Source: Venturia oleaginea (taxonomy: Eukaryota > Ascomycota > Dothideomycetes > Venturiales > Venturiaceae). From it: 64,000 bases of DNA. Positions within the stretch are counted from its first letter, which is position 1. Each line of letters begins with the position of its first letter. The notes under the pieces are model-generated. The model was not told the origin of the DNA. It searched no databases and saw only the letters and a list, made by a program, of their open reading frames with translations. Where the stretch lies: assembly GCA_013176395.1 (NCBI GenBank), contig JABMLP010000029.1, positions 434,001-498,000 of the forward strand, written 5' to 3'. Positions 59,463 through 64,000 of the stretch are shown here, one piece after another. A program made the translations under genes and the position numbers.

Positions 59463-61475
59463 GAAGATCACCGAGGAGCCAGTTGAGGTAACCAATGTGA
59501 TGATGATGGTTGGGAGTCTGTTGATGATCGGAGAAAACGCATTGTCCAGCTCGGAGTCCGGGAAAAAGAAAACAGGCCGTGCGCAGCCTCGCTCAGCCTC
59601 GTCGTAGGAGTCATGGCAGTCAAGACAACTATCACCTTACAATACAAGATCTTCGGTTATGCTTTGACAATCTGATCATAAAAAAATTATCTTCAATACC
59701 TGTCTCTATTCAATCTCAATGTCTCATTGTTTTCCTACTCTTTCTTCCAGTCTTTGACCTCTGGTCAGGATTCCACGGTTATGGTTGATAAGAACAAGGG
59801 ACATTGGCCGAGTGAATATAGTAGAGTTAATATCCATGGTTTCTTAAAAATATAGGTCAGAAGATTTTCTTGCTTTGGGAAGAATGAACCCCATGTCGCA
59901 TTTATTTAGCTTAAAGGGAGGAAACGTCTATACCTATCTTCTGCGATGCATTCAATAAGGTAATACCCAGTGCCGTGTGTTCTTTAGGAGGTCAAAAATA
60001 ACCCCCGATGGAGTTTTAATTGTAGAGTCAACTTATTTGGGTCCTCATCTTGTTCCTTTCGGCTAGAGATCGCGACTCTCCATCCACCATTCTCCATTCG
60101 AGGACATATTCGTAAATCCAGAATTCAATTCTCCATGCAGTTAAAATATTTAGCCGCCGCCGCCAATGCACCGATGTGTTTGTGGGAATTCAGAAGGTGC
60201 ATTGAGAATATCAATAAATTCGAAGTTATTCGGGGGTACCCACGGTTCCTACGGCGGGATTCCAGGGTGGTTCGAGCAACTGCATTGTGTGCGACGTTGA
60301 TTTTTTTTCGATTTACTCAATGCGATTAATTCTAGGTCCTGATTGGTTGAATACGATTAGCCGCGTTGGCAGGAACATTGTGTACATCGAGACGCTCCTT
60401 AGGTCGTCTGTTTGTTAGTATATATGTCGTTAGTCCTTCTCTCAAGGGGCGTAAGAAAGACCTACTCGCCATTTTTTGGCTCTCTGACAAGATTAGACTA
60501 CTTGCAATTATGGAGATTATTACCATCATCAACCTCCAGTCTCGTTTACGTCGTATTTAGGTAACCAACCCTTAACTTATTCTAGAGAACGTACTCAAGT
60601 CAAATTCTTCTGTAACGACTCAACCAACTGCACAACTTTCTCAAAGTCTAGTAGGATTGTGTACGTAAGAAATACGTCCTTGGGCTGGCCATTTATTATA
60701 TAATAATAATAATCGGGGTTCACGTGGTATGTAATGGCGTATGTGCCGTGTGCCCACAATCTCTATCTACAATTGCAAAAACCCAACTCTCTGGGATAAA
60801 AAAGCCTTTCGTCACTTTCCAGACCGCGCCCCGTCCATGGACCGGCGCCGTCGAACTATGCCCCCCCTTTCACTACCCGATTCATCTATACTGTGGTCAG
60901 TATAAGACATCCTCCGATCCTGATGCTCTCAATCCTCTGTTCCGGGCCGGTGTTGTCCAGATTCCGAGTTGGCCATTGTTGTTGTAAATCCAGGGTGCAG
61001 GATTTTTACATCACCAGGATTCAATATGCCAAGTATCGTGAGGACCCAAACATTTCGAGTCCAGGTGAGGGCACGACGCGCCCTGGTAACGCGCCGTTAA
61101 TAAATAAACAACTTCCACCCCAATCTCTCCTCCCTCCTTCACCTCACAGCAATCTTCAGTCCACACCTCCTCTTCTCTCCTCAGTCCTCCTCAAGACCCT
61201 TATCGCACCTTCAGCTCTCCAACGCTTTCTCCTGGTTGGATGGAGTTCGTACTGATGAACGGTGTTTGTACCGTCCATGGTTCGGGAATTCCGCTCATTT
61301 CTCACTTCAGCTTCTCCACCTTCCCGTCTGTAGTCTCTGCTCGTCCCCCCTTCTACTCTGTGTCTTCTTACTCAACTCTCCCCACCAGGCGCGGCGCCGC
61401 GGAGAAGTTTGACCTGTCCTCCTTTTTTGCGTTGTTTGCCACGGTAATATAGGGCAGAATATTATTGTCGAGCAT
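59463..61475. other. Gene-poor stretch
   Basis: Only short overlapping frames without recognised features are present. A CTCCTC/TCCTCC-rich stretch lies at 61120-61200. Confidence 0.45.
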
Positions 61476-63163
61476 TCACCTAGCAGCAGCCTTGCACCCC
61501 TTGCTGGTATTGAGTGCCGTACGTATCGATGTTGTACCAGTTTCGCTCCTCAGATGGTCTCTATTGTATCTGGAGCAGAAGTCGAATACATGAATTAGTG
61601 TCTGGTGTCGCCATCCACACGCGCATTCCGGGGTTATCCCTGGCACATGTATAGCTGCCAGCCAGGACCGGAGTCCCAATACCTCTGTTCTCATCAAAAT
61701 CACCGCTGTAGCTTCAAGTTTCGTGAGGCCATCGTACAGTCCCAGTGTCTCGTCCTCCCACTCCTTATACCAAGTCGCACCGGCCTTGTTCCTTCTCTTC
61801 TCCTCTCACCTTGCCCTCCATATCTCCTCCAGCAGCGCGGAGATTTTGGAGGGCAGCCTATATTTATGCAGGTTTCCCCCCCCCCCTTCGAGCTCTTCTT
61901 TTCCTATTTTCGGCTCCCGGTTCCGCAGCGTCGGGCCTTCCTGTTGCAATATGGTGGTAACACCAACGGTTTTAAAGTCGTTTCAAAACCTGTTTGTTCT
62001 CACTCTTATTTGCTCGGCATCTCTGCGGTGTCAGAACCTACGTCAGTACACTCTCTTTGTATAGATAGCCCTCATTTTCCACTCAGTTCGAGGGTTATGC
62101 AGTCACTCATTGAATTCATACTTTGTGTTGTTCCACTTCAGATACTTCCTCGCTCCCTTCTCGTCCTGGCAATGGCCCGTCTCTGGTTGTAGGGTCCCAC
62201 TTCATGTGTAGGTCTCCCTAGCGTTGGTCTTGGTGACGGGAGGTTGGGGTTATTCCTAACGGTATGAATGGGACGTCGACCCGGTCTTGGCTCTGGCTCC
62301 GGTCCTCCATAGTATAAGTTGGGTAGCTCTGCGGGAGCATACTGAGGCATTTAGTTGGACTGCGTCTCCCGTAGTGCTAGTCTAGCAGCTCCCATCTCCG
62401 CCGGTGTCTCCGGTCGCCGGGGAAGTGCCCTGGGTCTTCCTCTCCTTCTTCTCCCCCTTGGTGGTGGGGAGACAGCCTCCATGTCTTTCCACATGAGTTC
62501 AACTGTGTGTTGTATCTCTTTTTCCACCGGGTGGTCCTTTACCGCTCCCACTCGTTCCAGGACGAGCTGCTCCACGTATAGGTCCATCGGCTGGACCGAC
62601 GTCTCCCTTTCCAGCGCAACAACGGGGGTTCGCCTATAGCCCTCGGTTACCTTTCTAAGGCAGTCCCTCTGGACTCTTGCCAATCGCTCCATGTGCGGTG
62701 CCCGCGTAATACCTCCAGCTCGGTCATTGCATCCCCACGCCTGAATCCCATATAGGAGGGTAGGTCTTACCACTGCTATATAAATGAGTCTGGACTTCCG
62801 CAATGATGGTCCAGATATTCCGGCTACCAGCCGCCCCATTGCTCCCATAGCTACCCTGGCCTTGCCGATGGCCCTGTTCATATGGGACTCCCAACTCAAC
62901 GACGGATCGAACCAGACCCCGAGCATCCTGATCTCCTTCTTCATTACCTTGACTGGAGTCCCATCAACCACTACTGTAGATTCCATGTCCCCTGGCTGGG
63001 CCTCCGTCCGTTTGACCTGCTTGAATTGCATTAGTTGGTACTTTGTGGGGTTAAATATCGCCCCATGTCTCTTTGCCCAAGCGATACATCTGTCATGTGC
63101 AACGGTTAGTCTCCGGCAGTTATCTGCGGCCGATGCCCCCCAGGCAATCAAGTTTGTGTCCAT
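61476..63163 (-). mobile_element. LINE (non-LTR retrotransposon) remnant, 3' half
   Basis: The minus-strand frame 63163-62351 encodes the C-terminal half of a Tad/I-like reverse transcriptase: 'DTNLIAWGASAADNCRRLT', 'IAWAKRHGAIFNPTKYQLM', 'VWFDPSLSWESHMNRAIGKA' and 'RPTLLYGIQAWGCNDRAG'. It starts at the single Asp-Thr-Asn of the F/YxDD catalytic box, so the polymerase fingers and palm are missing. The frame 61703-61476 carries the usual terminal zinc-knuckle-like 'CACGWRHQTLIHVFDFCSRY'. Between them lie stops and a nested solo LTR. The element is a dead 5'-truncated copy. Confidence 0.85.
61942..62145 (+). repeat. Copia solo LTR nested in the LINE, with 5-bp TSD
   Basis: This 204-bp copy of the copia LTR (TGTTGCAATATGG to AGATA) is flanked on both sides by CTTCC (61937-61941 and 62146-62150), a perfect 5-bp target-site duplication. 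This fixes the LTR boundaries and shows it inserted into the LINE after the LINE had arrived. Confidence 0.92.
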
Positions 63164-64000
63164 TTATTATATATCTTTACGGTTCCCTATTTCATCTCTC
63201 AGCTGTGCTTACAATAGTATCATAGCAAGTTCCTTTCTTTATCGGGGATTGGTAGCCATGTGTAGCCACTTCAACCCTTGCCCTAGCTCCTTTCTTAGCC
63301 AAGTGTACTATAAGAATTACCTGCAACCCCAATTGTGAAAATAACGAGGAACTTATACATGATAATACTATAGGGGCTATCGCTCTTCCACTTCATCCAA
63401 GCTCTAACCCTAATATTCCTACTTCGTCGAAGAAGATCTAAGAACAAAAATGTTTCAAGCGGGCATCTTTAGTTCTAATGATACTCAAAAAGTAATAATA
63501 ACAACAGGATATATCATTACCTTTAAACCCAATTCTCTCAAGAAGTAATACTTCTTCCAACCTGCTTTATTCCCTAGGCATAACAACATGTTTCATATAC
63601 TTGCCAAAACTCCTATAAATGATTCTTCGCCGAACTCCCACAGTCCTGAACGTATTTTCAGTCTGTTAGATATCTCGCCGCGCCTAAAGAACGCAGAAGA
63701 AGAAGTTATATACCTCTCTTTCCCTTCCAGAGGTATCTCTTTTTGTACCCTTATTCGCTGCCTCCGATATCTATCTATTATCCTAGTCTAGCGAAGACCT
63801 TTTATACGCAGTACCACAGCTCCGGCTCTTCTATCCCCTTCCGGCTGCTGTGCCAGGGATCCATTGATATTGATCTCGACTTGAGGTTAATAAGCTGCTT
63901 TGCGTGGTAAGAAGGGGCAGAGAAATAGACCGAAGGGCATTTTTTGTAAGATATAAAATGTTGTCCTAACCCGAGATTAGAGAAGCGAGCAGAAGCTACA
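63164..64000. other. Right edge, no gene
   Basis: A/T-rich sequence beyond the truncated LINE end; no gene or clear repeat is recognised. Confidence 0.4.

Noticed and set aside
61605..62192. 195-codon plus-strand frame
   Set aside because: It runs across a LINE fragment, its target-site duplication and a solo LTR, so it cannot be one gene.

Overview
The window looks like nuclear DNA of a filamentous ascomycete, probably Leotiomycetes/Helotiales-like (the class is inference). The evidence is short GT-AG introns (about 45-75 nt), a HET-domain gene, a TOK-type potassium channel, an intron-containing tRNA-Ala, gene families seen mostly in Pezizomycotina, and fungal Ty1/copia, LINE and MITE remnants. 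Exon structures below were assembled by hand from frame continuity, splice motifs and family knowledge.

Left part (1-28.8 kb): the 3' end of a Trm61/TrmI-like tRNA m1A methyltransferase runs off the left edge. Next come a three-exon DUF8004-type protein, a gene-poor stretch with an old 270-bp repeat, a frameshifted HET gene, a microbial-type PARG (DUF2263), a tRNA-Ala(CGC), a TOK1 potassium channel broken by one in-frame TAG, two small unrecognised genes, and a 1270-residue coiled-coil protein. A large intron of that last gene carries a duplicated, coding-like module.

Middle (28.8-48.8 kb): a gene-poor stretch carries minisatellites and a 167-bp tandem array, then a GH13 relic and a gene fragment cut by a 256-bp solo LTR. 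A compact block follows: a possible small secreted protein, an amidase, an old-yellow-enzyme flavin oxidoreductase, a PfkB sugar kinase and an arylamine N-acetyltransferase. Sugar kinase and acetyltransferase are divergently transcribed. The block lies between two nearly identical solo LTRs in opposite orientation. Amidase, OYE and NAT are all small-molecule or xenobiotic-type enzymes, but no shared pathway can be proven from sequence.

Right part (48.8-64 kb): this is a transposon graveyard. It holds a 195-bp MITE, a kinase pseudogene truncated by a degenerate Ty1/copia element (two LTRs, a tRNA-iMet-like primer site, gag, protease, integrase and RT, but no RNase H), an RNase H1-like pseudogene, a frameshifted F-box-like gene, and a LINE remnant. 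The LINE carries a nested solo LTR with a perfect 5-bp target-site duplication.

No CRISPR array or bacterial-style operon is present. The most unusual observation is a 97-bp module present twice (20.3 and 25.0 kb) in which 8 of 10 differences are synonymous in one shared frame, although one copy sits inside an apparent intron.
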